From Pirellulales bacterium (GTDB taxonomy: Bacteria; Planctomycetota; Planctomycetia; Pirellulales; JACPPG01): a stretch of 37,495 nucleotides of DNA. Of the stretch, positions 1 through 10,099 are shown one piece after another. The stretch lies in the NCBI GenBank assembly GCA_036490175.1, contig DASXEJ010000017.1, positions 1-37,495 of the forward strand, given 5' to 3'. The notes beneath the pieces were generated by a model, which had not been told where the DNA came from, did not search any database, and saw nothing but the letters and a program-made list of their open reading frames with translations. Numbering within the stretch: the first letter of the stretch is position 1; the number at the start of each line of letters is the position of its first letter. The position numbers were made by a program, and so were the translations under genes.

Positions 1-114
1 AAGCGGGTTCTTGATCTCGTGCGCAAGCCCACCGGCCAGCTGCGCGATCTCGGTGTACTGATCGACCAGCTTCTGGTTGACTTCGGCGGCGGATGGCTCG
101 GCCCGAGGATTCAT
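1..114 (-). CDS. Sensor histidine kinase, N-terminal fragment (cut by window edge)
   Basis: Reading leftward from an ATG at 112-114, 38 residues are visible before the window ends. They finish in an H-box, AHEIKNPL, with the phosphoacceptor His at residue 32. This is the dimerisation/phosphoacceptor (HisKA) helix of a two-component sensor kinase; the ATPase domain would lie outside the window. Only about 20 residues precede the HisKA helix and none form a membrane segment, so the kinase has no N-terminal sensor domain if this start is right. NtrB-like or purely cytosolic kinases are built this way, but an upstream start cannot be excluded. It lies downstream of pnp on the same strand, separated by 263 bases with two hairpins, so it is probably a separate transcription unit. 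The family call is firm; the signal and partner regulator cannot be read. Confidence 0.8.
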   Translation of the reverse strand, partial: MNPRAEPSAAEVNQKLVDQYTEIAQLAGGLAHEIKNPL

Positions 115-300
115 GCGACCGGTATTCTACGGCCGGAAAAAATCTTGGCCAATGCGATGCGGATCTCGCCAGGACCAAGGAGCCGGCAGTATCGATCGCG
201 ACCTGAGTTCGTGCCCAGGTCCCATGCGCGCCAATAAAAACAGGAGAGCAGCCGAACAGGCCGGCAGTCCAGCTCGCGCCGTCGCGCGATTGGCTGCCAC

Positions 301-317
301 GTCCGCCACAGGCGGAC
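301..317 (-). terminator. Hairpin between pnp and the histidine kinase
   Basis: Perfect inverted repeat with 7-bp GC-rich arms (GTCCGCC at 301-307, GGCGGAC at 311-317) and a 3-base loop. It lies 61 bases past the pnp stop in the direction of transcription. There is no U-tract after it, so it is either a non-canonical terminator or a 3' stabilising stem. Position and strength are seen; function is inferred. Confidence 0.4.
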
Positions 318-361
318 TCACCCGTTCCACTGCTCTCCCGCTCTATTCGCATTCCCTGCGA

Positions 362-380
362 TAACGGCCAGATGCCGTTA
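362..380 (-). terminator. Stem-loop overlapping the pnp stop codon
   Basis: Perfect 7-bp inverted repeat (TAACGGC at 362-368, GCCGTTA at 374-380) with a 5-base loop. The pnp stop codon (complement of 378-380) forms the base of one arm. No U-tract follows. It could protect the 3' end of the mRNA or help termination together with the stronger hairpin at 301-317. Confidence 0.35.
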
Positions 381-2492
381 CCTGTCGCTGTCGGCCGTGG
401 CGGCAGCTTGCTCGCGCAATACCGCACGGCGGCTCAGCTTGACGCGGTCTTGATCGTCGATGGCGATAACTTTCACTGTCATCGCGTCGCCGACTTTGCA
501 CACATCGCCAACGCTGGTGACATATTCGTCGGACAGCTCGCTAATGTGTACCAGGCCATCCTTGCCGGGCAGAATTTCGACAAACGCGCCGAAATCCTTG
601 ACGCTGGTGACGCGTCCTTCATAAAGCTTGCCGACTGTGACACTTTCGGTCAACGCCTCGACACGACGCATGGCACTTTCGGCCGCGCCGGCGTCACTGC
701 TGGCAATCGTCACCGTGCCGTCGTCCTCGACTTCGATCACGGCACCGGTTTGCTCCTGGATGCCACGGATCGTCTTGCCGCCCGGACCGATCAAGAGGCC
801 GATCTTTTCGGGCGGAATCTTGGTACGCAGCAAGCGTGGTGCCCAGGCCGAGATCTCGTCGCGCGGCATGGGGATGGCCGTCAGCATAGAGCGAAGAATG
901 TTGATCCTCGCTTCCCGCGATTGTGTCATCGTAGCCCGAATGATGTCGGCGCTGATGCCGTTGATCTTCAGATCGAGCTGAATGCCGGTGATGCCGTTCT
1001 GCGTGCCGGCGATCTTGAAATCCATGTCGCCGTAGTGATCCTCGTCGCCGATGATGTCGGTGAGCAAGGTCCACTTGTCTTCGGTCTCTTTGACCAGTCC
1101 GACCGAAATGCCCGCGACGGGATTGGTGATCTTCACTCCCGCGGCCATCAGGCCCAAGGTTGCTCCGCAGACCGAGGCCATAGAGCTAGAGCCGTTGGAT
1201 TCCAGAATGTCGGAAATCACACGGATCGTATAGGGAAACACATCCGGATCGGGCAGGATCGGCTTGACGCTGCGTTCGGCCAGCGCGCCGTGGCCGATTT
1301 CGCGACGCCCTGGCCCGCGAATCGGACGAACTTCACCCACCGAGAAGGACGGGAAGTTGTAGTCCAACATGAATTTCTTGGAATACTCTTCGATCAAGCC
1401 GTCCACGCGCTGCTCGTCGCGGGTGGTACCCAAAGTGACCGTGATCAAGGCTTGCGTCTCGCCACGTTGGAAGACGGCCGAACCGTGGACGCGGGGCAGA
1501 ACGTCAACCTCGCAATGGATCGGACGCAAATCCTTCGACCCGCGGCCATCGGGCCGGGTGCCCGACAGAATCAGGTCGCGTACGATGTGCTCTTCCAGCT
1601 TGCTCCACGACCGGGCAAAGCTGGCGGGGCAGACCGCGCCTTCGGCCTTCGGGTCCGGGATCACTTCGGCCATTACCTTGGCCTTCAAGGCGGCCACGGC
1701 ATCGGCGCGGGCGTGCTTACCCACAGTCTGCTTGGCGGTCGTAAAGGCGCTGTAGTAGTTGCTGTGTAACCGCTCGTAAACGCCGTCCGAGGCCGGAACC
1801 TCGTACTGCTTCTTTTCCGGCGCTACCTTGCGGGCCAGCTCTTCCTGCAGTTCGCAGATTTCTTTGATGATCCGATGCGCTTCGGCGATCGCCTCGAGCA
1901 TCTCGCTCTCGGGCATTTCGCGGGCGAAACCCTCGATCATCAGGACGGCATCCTTGCTGCCCGAGACCACGAGGTCGAGATCGCTCTCTTCCAAATCGTC
2001 TTGCGTGGGGAAGGGAACCCAGGCGCCGTCAATCCGTCCCAGCCGTACGGCCGCAACCGGACCCTGAAACGGCAGTGGCGAAATCGCCAGGCAGGCACTC
2101 GCGCCGTTCATGGCGAGCACATCCGCGTCGTTCTGCCGGTCGCTGGCCACTACGAACGATTGAATCTGTACCTCGTCGTGAAACCATTCGGGGAAGAGCG
2201 GGCGAATCGGCCGATCAACGAGACGCGAGGTGAGCGTCTCCTTCATCGTGGGGCGTCCCTCGCGCTTGAGGAATCCTCCGGGAAACTTGCCGGCTGCCGC
2301 GGTGCGTTCGCGGTAGTCGCAGGTGAGCGGAAAGAAGTCGATGCCCGGCCGGGGTGGGCCCGTGGCGGCAGCCGTCAGTACGACGGTCTCGCCATATTGC
2401 ACCAGACAACTGCCGGCCGCCTGCTTGGCGAGGAAGCCGGTCTCGATCGAGAGGATGTTCGCTCCGATTTGCTTTTCGACACGTACTTTCAA
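378..2492 (-). CDS. pnp: Polynucleotide phosphorylase (PNPase)
   Basis: Phosphorolytic 3'-5' exoribonuclease that degrades mRNA and releases nucleoside diphosphates; it acts in the cytoplasm as a trimer and often within the degradosome. The 704-residue reading has the full family architecture: two RNase PH-like domains, with [21 protein letters not shown] and [14 protein letters not shown] in the second; a KH domain from about residue 567 with the GPGG loop at 579-582; and a C-terminal S1 domain at about 632-695 ([20 protein letters not shown]). The open frame extends 42 codons further upstream. I chose the TTG at 2490-2492 because homologues begin at about this point ([10 protein letters not shown]) and an AAGGAAGGA purine tract lies just before it; there is no in-frame ATG at a suitable place. 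It follows rpsO by 222 bases, the conserved rpsO-pnp order. Identification is certain; the start is probable. Confidence 0.97.
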   Translation of the reverse strand: MKVRVEKQIGANILSIETGFLAKQAAGSCLVQYGETVVLTAAATGPPRPGIDFFPLTCDYRERTAAAGKFPGGFLKREGRPTMKETLTSRLVDRPIRPLFPEWFHDEVQIQSFVVASDRQNDADVLAMNGASACLAISPLPFQGPVAAVRLGRIDGAWVPFPTQDDLEESDLDLVVSGSKDAVLMIEGFAREMPESEMLEAIAEAHRIIKEICELQEELARKVAPEKKQYEVPASDGVYERLHSNYYSAFTTAKQTVGKHARADAVAALKAKVMAEVIPDPKAEGAVCPASFARSWSKLEEHIVRDLILSGTRPDGRGSKDLRPIHCEVDVLPRVHGSAVFQRGETQALITVTLGTTRDEQRVDGLIEEYSKKFMLDYNFPSFSVGEVRPIRGPGRREIGHGALAERSVKPILPDPDVFPYTIRVISDILESNGSSSMASVCGATLGLMAAGVKITNPVAGISVGLVKETEDKWTLLTDIIGDEDHYGDMDFKIAGTQNGITGIQLDLKINGISADIIRATMTQSREARINILRSMLTAIPMPRDEISAWAPRLLRTKIPPEKIGLLIGPGGKTIRGIQEQTGAVIEVEDDGTVTIASSDAGAAESAMRRVEALTESVTVGKLYEGRVTSVKDFGAFVEILPGKDGLVHISELSDEYVTSVGDVCKVGDAMTVKVIAIDDQDRVKLSRRAVLREQAAATADSDR

Positions 2493-2714
2493 GGTTTCTT
2501 CATCCTTCCTTGAGCGCCCTAGGCCATGAGCAATTGTGCGCGGCGCGACCAACGCGCTGCGGCACAACCACTGACTGCAACCGTTGAGATACCCCGGACG
2601 CCAAAGACGGCGTGCCAAGCGACGACCTGAGACAGGATCCGCTTGCCGGAGCGTGCGAGGCGGGCGTGGCTACTTGCGGCCTATCGAATGCGGCCGACGA
2701 CTTTGTGCGCCCGA

Positions 2715-2984
2715 CTATTTACGTATGTCGAGACGCCGAATGATGTCCAAGTAGCGCTGCGGAGTCACCTTCTTGAGGTAATCCAACAGCCGACGTCGGC
2801 GACTGACCATCATTAACAGACCTCGCCGACTGGCGTAGTCCTTCGTGTGCGTCCGCAGATGCTCCGTCAATTCCCCAATCCGGGTCGTCAACAGAGCGAT
2901 TTGGACTTCGGGCGAGCCGGTATCGCTCTCGCCACGTTGGAAGTCCCCGATCAGTGCTTGCTTACGCTCTTTTGTGATAGTCAT
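2715..2984 (-). CDS. rpsO: 30S ribosomal protein S15
   Basis: Primary binder of 16S rRNA helices 20-22 in the platform of the 30S subunit. The 89-residue length is exactly that of the family. Family hallmarks are visible: [16 protein letters not shown] at about 21-36, the H-x-K-D-Y-x-S-R-R-G-L segment at about 46-56, and LLDYLKK at about 66-72. It is the first gene of an rpsO-pnp pair. The ATG at 2982-2984 has no convincing Shine-Dalgarno sequence, but a stable GGCCGG/CCGGCC stem sits just upstream, in keeping with S15 genes that are controlled by their own product through the mRNA leader. Confidence 0.97.
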   Translation of the reverse strand: MTITKERKQALIGDFQRGESDTGSPEVQIALLTTRIGELTEHLRTHTKDYASRRGLLMMVSRRRRLLDYLKKVTPQRYLDIIRRLDIRK

Positions 2985-3009
2985 CTGTTCGTCGTAATCC
3001 CACCGCGTT

Positions 3010-3053
3010 GGCCGGCAACCGGCCGCTTTCAGAACCGCCTACCTTTTTGGTTC
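3010..3053 (-). promoter_or_regulatory. Candidate structured leader of rpsO (S15 autoregulation?)
   Basis: Two stems lie in the 5' region of rpsO. One is GGCCGG/CCGGCC (3010-3015 and 3019-3024), with a 3-base loop, ending 26 bases before the start codon. The other is GAACC/GGTTC (3032-3036 and 3049-3053), with a 12-base loop. S15 is known to repress its own translation through leader structures that differ between phyla. The stems are seen; the regulatory role is inferred, and the stems could be incidental. Confidence 0.35.
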
Positions 3054-3090
3054 CTCAAGGTTGGCTAGGACTGCTCCCACTTATAGGTTC

Positions 3091-3120
3091 ACAATAAAAC
3101 TGAAACAGCCAATTTAGCAA
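3091..3120 (-). promoter_or_regulatory. Possible rpsO promoter
   Basis: This is an AT-rich patch in an otherwise GC-rich area. On the minus strand it reads TTGCTA (3115-3120), an 18-base spacer, then TATTGT (3091-3096), a weak sigma70-like pair. A second possible -10, TATAAG (3080-3085), lies 6 bases further on. Either would give a leader of roughly 100 bases before rpsO. The match to consensus is only partial. Confidence 0.3.
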
Positions 3121-3217
3121 TGCTTAGCAAATTTGCAACCACAATTGCCCACGACATTTGCCGCCCGAGCGGACAATTTGGACGGACCCTGACGGCTACG
3201 GGCGGGCGGCCACAAAA

Positions 3218-4078
3218 TCAGCCCTGCACGACTGGGTTCGAGAGGGTGCCGATGCCGTCGATCGTAATGTCGACCACGTCGCCGGCAGCCAAGGAAAAGT
3301 CGTCCTCGGGCACAATACCTGTCCCAGTGAGCAGGAACACCCCCTCGCGAAACACGTTGTCTCGGCCCAGGTAGCCGATCAAATCCTCGAACGATCGGGC
3401 CATTTTGCCAACATTCGTTTCGCCCGCAAACACCGTCCGATTGCCGCGGCGGATGGTCAGGTGAATGTTGATCTCGTCGCGGGGCGGCATGCGATCCGCC
3501 AGCGTAATCCAAGGCCCCAAAGAGCAGCAGGCGTCGTACATCTTGGCCTGAGGCAAATAGAGCGGGTTTTCCCCCTCGATATCACGCGAGCTCATATCGT
3601 TGCCAATCGTGTATCCGACGAGCCGCAAGCGCGAGTTCAGCACCAGGGCCAACTCGGGCTCCGGCACGTTCCAAATTGCATCGTGGCGAATTCGCACCGG
3701 TCGGCCGGGGCCCGCCACGCGGCTGGGTGTGGCTTTGAAGAATAGTTCCGGGCGCGCCGCGACATAGACCCGGTCGTAATGCGTGGCGGCGGCAGTCGAT
3801 TCGGCCATCCGCGCCGTTTTGCTACGCGTATAGGTGACGCCGGCGGCCCAAACTTCCTGGGCATCAATCACTGACAGGGGCGTGACCTCGGCGACCGGCA
3901 CCTTTTCGGCGGATTGATCGATCAGGAACTCGACGGTCGATTTTGGATCGTCTGCTTCCAGGATCTCGGTCAGCGTTTCGAAGTGGCCGCCGGAAAGCGC
4001 CAAGGGGATGGCATTGCCATCGATCACGACCCCGATCGTTTCAGTGCCGGAAGGAAATCGCATCTTGCCGAGTTTCAT
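3218..4078 (-). CDS. Fumarylacetoacetate hydrolase (FAH) family protein
   Basis: Member of the metal-dependent FAH fold, whose enzymes hydrolyse, hydrate or decarboxylate 2-oxo acids in aromatic or sugar-acid catabolism. In the 286-residue reading the metal-binding glutamates are in PEPE (E140, E142), and the companion acid is in the NDMSSRD segment (D161), matching the family pattern ExE followed by a conserved ND. An N-terminal beta domain covers roughly residues 1-75. I chose the ATG at 4076-4078 because a GGGAGA purine tract precedes it and the 22 extra upstream codons do not look like the family. It lies between the pseudouridine synthase and rpsO on the same strand. The sequence resembles sugar-acid members (dehydratase or AraD-like) as much as true FAH, so substrate is undetermined. 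Confidence 0.85.
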   Translation of the reverse strand: MKLGKMRFPSGTETIGVVIDGNAIPLALSGGHFETLTEILEADDPKSTVEFLIDQSAEKVPVAEVTPLSVIDAQEVWAAGVTYTRSKTARMAESTAAATHYDRVYVAARPELFFKATPSRVAGPGRPVRIRHDAIWNVPEPELALVLNSRLRLVGYTIGNDMSSRDIEGENPLYLPQAKMYDACCSLGPWITLADRMPPRDEINIHLTIRRGNRTVFAGETNVGKMARSFEDLIGYLGRDNVFREGVFLLTGTGIVPEDDFSLAAGDVVDITIDGIGTLSNPVVQG

Positions 4079-4168
4079 GGACGTCTCCCGCGATACCGAT
4101 TTCCCGCGCGCCGCAGACTGTTTCGACGCGCAAACTTTGGGCACGATTCTCTAGCGCCGCGGCCCGCG

Positions 4169-5161
4169 TTACAAGCGGCGATACGTTCGCAAATCATCCA
4201 GCATAAGTTGCATATCCGCCGGCAAAGGAGCCTCGACCACCAGCGGCTCGTTCGTCTCTGGATGCACGAACTGCAAACGCCGGGCATGCAGCGCTTGCCG
4301 CGCGAGCAGGATCTCGGTATCGGCCAACTGTCGACGGATTTCGCCGCGCGTGATCGTAGCGCGGCCGCCGTAAACCCGATCGCACAGCACCGGACAACCG
4401 ATGCTTTGCAAATGCACGCGAATCTGATGGGTACGGCCCGTATGAGGTACGACGCGCACCGCGGCAAAGCCGTCGAACCGCTCCAATACCTCGTAGAAGC
4501 TGCGCGCAGGACGACTGTCGGGATCGTGGGGTCGGATGGCCATTTTTTCGCGTTCGCGCGGATGCAGGCCGATCGGCAGGTCGATCCAGTCCCGATCATG
4601 ATCGGGCGCGTTTACCACAAGCGCGAAATACTCCTTTTCAATCGTGCGGTCTTCGAATTGCATCGCCAGGCGACGATGCACCTGGTCGTCTTTGGCAATT
4701 ACGATGACGCCCGTCGTATCGCGGTCTAGCCGATGCACGACGCCGGGTCGTGACGGACCGCCCACCTCGCTGAGTTGGTCGAAGTGGAACTGCATGGCCG
4801 CCGTCAAGGTGCCAGACCAATGCCCCTTGGCCGGATGAACGACCATGCCCGGCGGCTTGTTGATCACGGCCAACCAGCGGTCTTCGTAGAGAACTTCGAG
4901 CGGGATATTCTCTGGCTGGGGCGACGCGCGGGGCGGGTCAATGAGTTCGACGCTGATCTGTTGGCCGGCGCGCAGCGGATAAGCCGCCTTTACGCGCAGG
5001 CCACCGACTGTAACGCTTTTGGCATTGATCAGCCGCCGCAAATGGACGCGACTGTATTGCGGCAACTGTTGAGCCAGAAACGCGTCCAAGCGCGTGCCGA
5101 CGGCCGACTCGGGAACGACGAGCGCGAGCGTTTCCGGTGTGGAGGGGGTGTCGCTACTCAT
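4169..5161 (-). CDS. RluA-family 23S rRNA pseudouridine synthase (RluC/RluD-like)
   Basis: Isomerises specific uridines of structured RNA, most likely in 23S rRNA, to pseudouridine. The 330-residue protein has an N-terminal S4 RNA-binding domain (about residues 20-75, with RLDAFLAQQLPQYSR and LINAKSVTVGG), then the RluA catalytic domain. This contains NKPPGMVVHP at 101-110 and the signature HRLDRDTTG at 143-151, whose Asp146 is the catalytic residue. Downstream motifs TGRTHQIRVHL and a C-terminal HPET segment are also typical. An S4 domain plus this length fits RluC/RluD rather than RluA, but which uridines are modified cannot be read. It starts only 21 bases after the TPR-protein stop, so the two are probably co-transcribed. 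Confidence 0.92.
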   Translation of the reverse strand: MSSDTPSTPETLALVVPESAVGTRLDAFLAQQLPQYSRVHLRRLINAKSVTVGGLRVKAAYPLRAGQQISVELIDPPRASPQPENIPLEVLYEDRWLAVINKPPGMVVHPAKGHWSGTLTAAMQFHFDQLSEVGGPSRPGVVHRLDRDTTGVIVIAKDDQVHRRLAMQFEDRTIEKEYFALVVNAPDHDRDWIDLPIGLHPREREKMAIRPHDPDSRPARSFYEVLERFDGFAAVRVVPHTGRTHQIRVHLQSIGCPVLCDRVYGGRATITRGEIRRQLADTEILLARQALHARRLQFVHPETNEPLVVEAPLPADMQLMLDDLRTYRRL

Positions 5162-5182
5162 CGCGCCTACCGCCGCCTGAGC

Positions 5183-6136
5183 TCATGGCTGCGGTGTGCT
5201 CGGAGCCGCGGCATCCGACGGCTCTGCGCCAGCCGATTTATCCCCCGCCGGGTCGGCGGCGGGCGTCTCGGCCGCGGGATCGGTAGCAGCATCAGCGGCA
5301 GGCTTATCGCTCTCGGCGTCGGCGGACGGCTGATCTCCCTCGGCCGGTGTTTGAGCGCCGCCGGCAGGCTTGGAAAGCAAGCCATCGATATCAATGTCGG
5401 GGGATTTAAATGCTCCCTCGTCCGGCAGACCACCAAAGTTGGGACGCACGCCAGGCATGCCCGGTCCATCCAGGCCGGTCCGCGGCGGCGTGGCCGCGAA
5501 GAACCAGTCGTAGAAACGTTTGGTTGGTTCTTGCCCCAGATCGCGCAGTCGCTGCTGTGCCTCGGTGACGAATGGACCCGCCGACGCTCTGGTTGCCAAT
5601 TGCTCGTAAACGGCACGAGCCTTGTCCAATTCGTTCAAGGATTCATAGCCGCGGGCGATGCCCAACACGGCCCGTTCAGCGAGCATGGGATATTGCGTTT
5701 GATTGGTTACTCGGGAGTAGCCGTCGATCGCTTGGCGCAGCGAAGCTGCCGCGGCTGGCCGGTCTTTGAAGAGTTGGTCCAATCCCTGATTCAGATGATA
5801 GTCGGCCAGGCTCAGCATGGACCAATACCCGACGGGCGTATTGGCAAACTCTGACGATTCCGCCAGCTGCGTCAGGTCGTCAACGTCGCGCTTCTGCTGC
5901 AACTGATCGATGGCAGTAAAGTATCGTTGCCAGCCCTGTTCGATTTGCCGCGCCGACTGCTTGCTCAAGTACGTATACAGTAGGCCAACCGTGACCGCGG
6001 CCAGCAGGACACCCAGAAAGATACGCGAGTACGGACGAATCCGGTCGATTTGATCGCCGAGCCAGTCCGCCAGAGCGTTGTGGTGCAGTTCGTGGCGACG
6101 CTCCGTCTTCATAGTCGAAGTTCCGATGCGAGTCAT
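5183..6136 (-). CDS. Membrane-anchored tetratricopeptide-repeat protein (YfgM-like)
   Basis: A 317-residue protein with a short cytosolic N-terminus rich in charged residues, one membrane segment at about residues 38-57 (FLGVLLAAVTVGLLYTYLS), then a helical region to about 225 with TPR-like helix pairs (for example GYWSMLSLADYHLNQG and AVLGIARGYESLNELDKA). The last 80 or so residues are a low-complexity Pro/Ala/Asp/Glu-rich tail that is probably disordered. The layout resembles YfgM-type ancillary proteins of the inner membrane whose TPR domain faces the periplasm. I chose the ATG at 6134-6136 because AAGGAAAG precedes it closely; a second ATG at 6110-6112 has no such site. Function is unknown; coupling to rRNA modification is only positional. 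Confidence 0.7.
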   Translation of the reverse strand: MTRIGTSTMKTERRHELHHNALADWLGDQIDRIRPYSRIFLGVLLAAVTVGLLYTYLSKQSARQIEQGWQRYFTAIDQLQQKRDVDDLTQLAESSEFANTPVGYWSMLSLADYHLNQGLDQLFKDRPAAAASLRQAIDGYSRVTNQTQYPMLAERAVLGIARGYESLNELDKARAVYEQLATRASAGPFVTEAQQRLRDLGQEPTKRFYDWFFAATPPRTGLDGPGMPGVRPNFGGLPDEGAFKSPDIDIDGLLSKPAGGAQTPAEGDQPSADAESDKPAADAATDPAAETPAADPAGDKSAGAEPSDAAAPSTPQP

Positions 6137-6580
6137 GCTTTCCTTGGGCACATCAATGGGCAAGCTGCCTTACGCACGAGAAGCGTCAGGCGGTAGCCGC
6201 AATGATTACGCGATGCTGTGGAGGCCTCAGTTCTGTTCAGCGGTCGGAACATATCAGCAGCCACCGATTGGCTCAATGCTCGCTCAATCGCGCGACACGC
6301 GATGGCAATCCGCTCTGATACGTTAACATACTGCCATGCGACGCAGGACGAATCGTTCGGCGCGCCGTAGACCGCAAAAACTACGTCAGCCGCGAGTATG
6401 TAGTTCTCGCGGAAGTTCGTCAAGAGCGGCTACTTACGTCAAGGCAACCGTTCTCCGCAGCAAGCCCCGTAGCGATGTCCGTGGGCGACCGTTGTCAAGG
6501 CACGCGGCGAGCCGTAGGATCGCCTTTGCACTCGGGCGCACTCATTCGACGACGGCTTTTAGCGGATCACGCAGGCTAGG
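6137..6580. other. Intergenic region between divergent TPR-protein and helicase genes
   Basis: 444 bases separating divergently transcribed genes; it must carry both promoters. Short open frames here have no ribosome-binding site and no recognisable family. I could not pick a convincing -35/-10 pair or repeat. Confidence 0.5.
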
Positions 6581-8653
<2,073 letters not shown>

Positions 8654-8833
8654 GCTCCAGAGAACAATCGCCGACGCTGTCGGAAGGAGCGCCTTTCCAT
8701 GGCGCCGCTTCATCACAATCAAGCGGGCAGGTCGGTCAAACTGGGAAAGCGAGGTAGCCCGATTTGGCTTGGATGACTAGACTTACGCCAACGAATTCGC
8801 CGTATCGCCCGCAGGGAAGCACACGAGGCGTCC

Positions 8834-10099
8834 ATGTCGCAGCCCTTTCGTTTCGTTCACTCAAGCGATCTTCATCTTGAGCGGCCCCTGGGGGGGCTAG
8901 GCGAGACGCCTGCGCATTTGGCGGACTTGCTGATCGACGCGCCCTACGCCGCGGCGGAGAGAGTCTTCGATCTGGCCATCAGCGAGCGGGCGGATTTTTT
9001 GGTGCTCTCCGGGGATGTGCTCGACGTCGATCGGGCTGGCCCGCGAGCCGTGGCATTCTTGCTGGCCCAATGCGAAAGGTTGGCAGCGCGCGAGATCGCC
9101 GTGTACTGGGCCTATGGTCCGGCCGAGCGGCGCAGCCCTTGGCCTGCCGAGTTGCGACTGCCGGCGAACGTACATGTATTCGCCCGTGGCGCGGCGCAAA
9201 CGCTCGCCCACCACTCAGACGGCGAAGACCTGGCCGTGCTGGTCGGAACCAGCGACGAGCCGCGCACTGCCGAGCCACATCGCGCGCGAAAGGGAAGCGC
9301 GGGCGGCGACGCACCGTTTGAAACGCTCGTGAAGCCCAAAGGGGGACGATTTGCCCTGGCGGTGATCCACGGGCGTGTCAGTGGCAAGCACCTGGCAAAG
9401 TCTGGCTTCGACTATTGGGCCTGTGGCGGCGAGCATGGCCGACGTCAGTTCGGCAATGGCCGGCATCTGGCGGTTTACGCTGGCTCTCCGCAGGCGCGTT
9501 CCCCGGCCGAACGCGGCGTGCACGGCGCCGTCGTCGTCGATGTCGACGAGCATGGCGCGCCACACCCACGCTTCGTCGCCACGGACCTGGCACGATTTCG
9601 TAGGGTGCGGCTGACGCTCGACCCGTCGGCGCCGCAAAGCGATCAAGAAAAGATCGTGGCCGATCGCGTGCGTGCTGAACTGGCCCGCGCGGCGGGGCTC
9701 GATCTGTTTCTGCGCTGCCAGCTGAGTGCGACCGGTGCGACGACATTACGAACGCCGCGCGATGCCTGGGGCCAATCGTGGCTGCGCTGGCTGCGGCAGG
9801 AATTCGGCACCGATTCGCCAGCCGCCTGGACACTGTCGGTCGACGTGCAGCCGTCGGGCACGGCAGCCGGCATGGCTGCACCAGACGGTAGCCTGTTGGC
9901 CGACTATCTGGCGGCGATTGCCGACTTCGAGCAGCTAGAAGAGTCTTTGCCGCTGGCCATGCTTTTGCCCGAATCGCAGCGCACGAGCCCCGCCGCACGA
10001 CTGATACACATCGATGACGCCCACGAGCGGGCACGCGTGCTGCGGCAGGCGCGCTTGTTGGGGCGCGATCTGCTGGGTGCCGAGGAGGAGTCGGCATGA
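8834..10099 (+). CDS. YhaO/SbcD-like metallophosphoesterase with degenerate active site
   Basis: Member of the Mre11/SbcD/YhaO DNA-exonuclease branch of calcineurin-like phosphoesterases, which normally partners an SbcC/Rad50-like ATPase. In the 421-residue protein, motif I SSDLHLE (D12, H14), motif II GDVLD (D61) and the VIHGR His (H179) are kept. Where the family has GNHD the sequence reads GPAE (95-98), and where it has GHxH it reads GGEH (198-201), so the conserved Asn, the catalytic His and one metal ligand are missing. The rest of the fold and the C-terminal capping domain (about residues 240-421) look intact. The stop overlaps the start of the next gene by 4 bases (ATGA), so the two are translationally coupled. 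The family is firm; nuclease activity is doubtful. It may be a structural or DNA-binding subunit. Confidence 0.85.
   Translation: MSQPFRFVHSSDLHLERPLGGLGETPAHLADLLIDAPYAAAERVFDLAISERADFLVLSGDVLDVDRAGPRAVAFLLAQCERLAAREIAVYWAYGPAERRSPWPAELRLPANVHVFARGAAQTLAHHSDGEDLAVLVGTSDEPRTAEPHRARKGSAGGDAPFETLVKPKGGRFALAVIHGRVSGKHLAKSGFDYWACGGEHGRRQFGNGRHLAVYAGSPQARSPAERGVHGAVVVDVDEHGAPHPRFVATDLARFRRVRLTLDPSAPQSDQEKIVADRVRAELARAAGLDLFLRCQLSATGATTLRTPRDAWGQSWLRWLRQEFGTDSPAAWTLSVDVQPSGTAAGMAAPDGSLLADYLAAIADFEQLEESLPLAMLLPESQRTSPAARLIHIDDAHERARVLRQARLLGRDLLGAEEESA

Noticed and set aside
372..1769. Long open frame (465 codons) on the plus strand opposite pnp
   Set aside because: It is antisense to pnp, has no recognisable motif or ribosome site, and its Asp/Gly/Arg-rich composition is that expected from the complement of a GC-rich gene.
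4775..5854. Plus-strand open frame of 359 codons opposite the pseudouridine synthase and TPR genes
   Set aside because: It spans two genes that have clear families and starts; it is the codon-bias shadow of both.
6133..6423. 96-codon minus-strand frame in the gap upstream of the TPR gene
   Set aside because: It overlaps the TPR start, has no ribosome-binding site and no family-like features.
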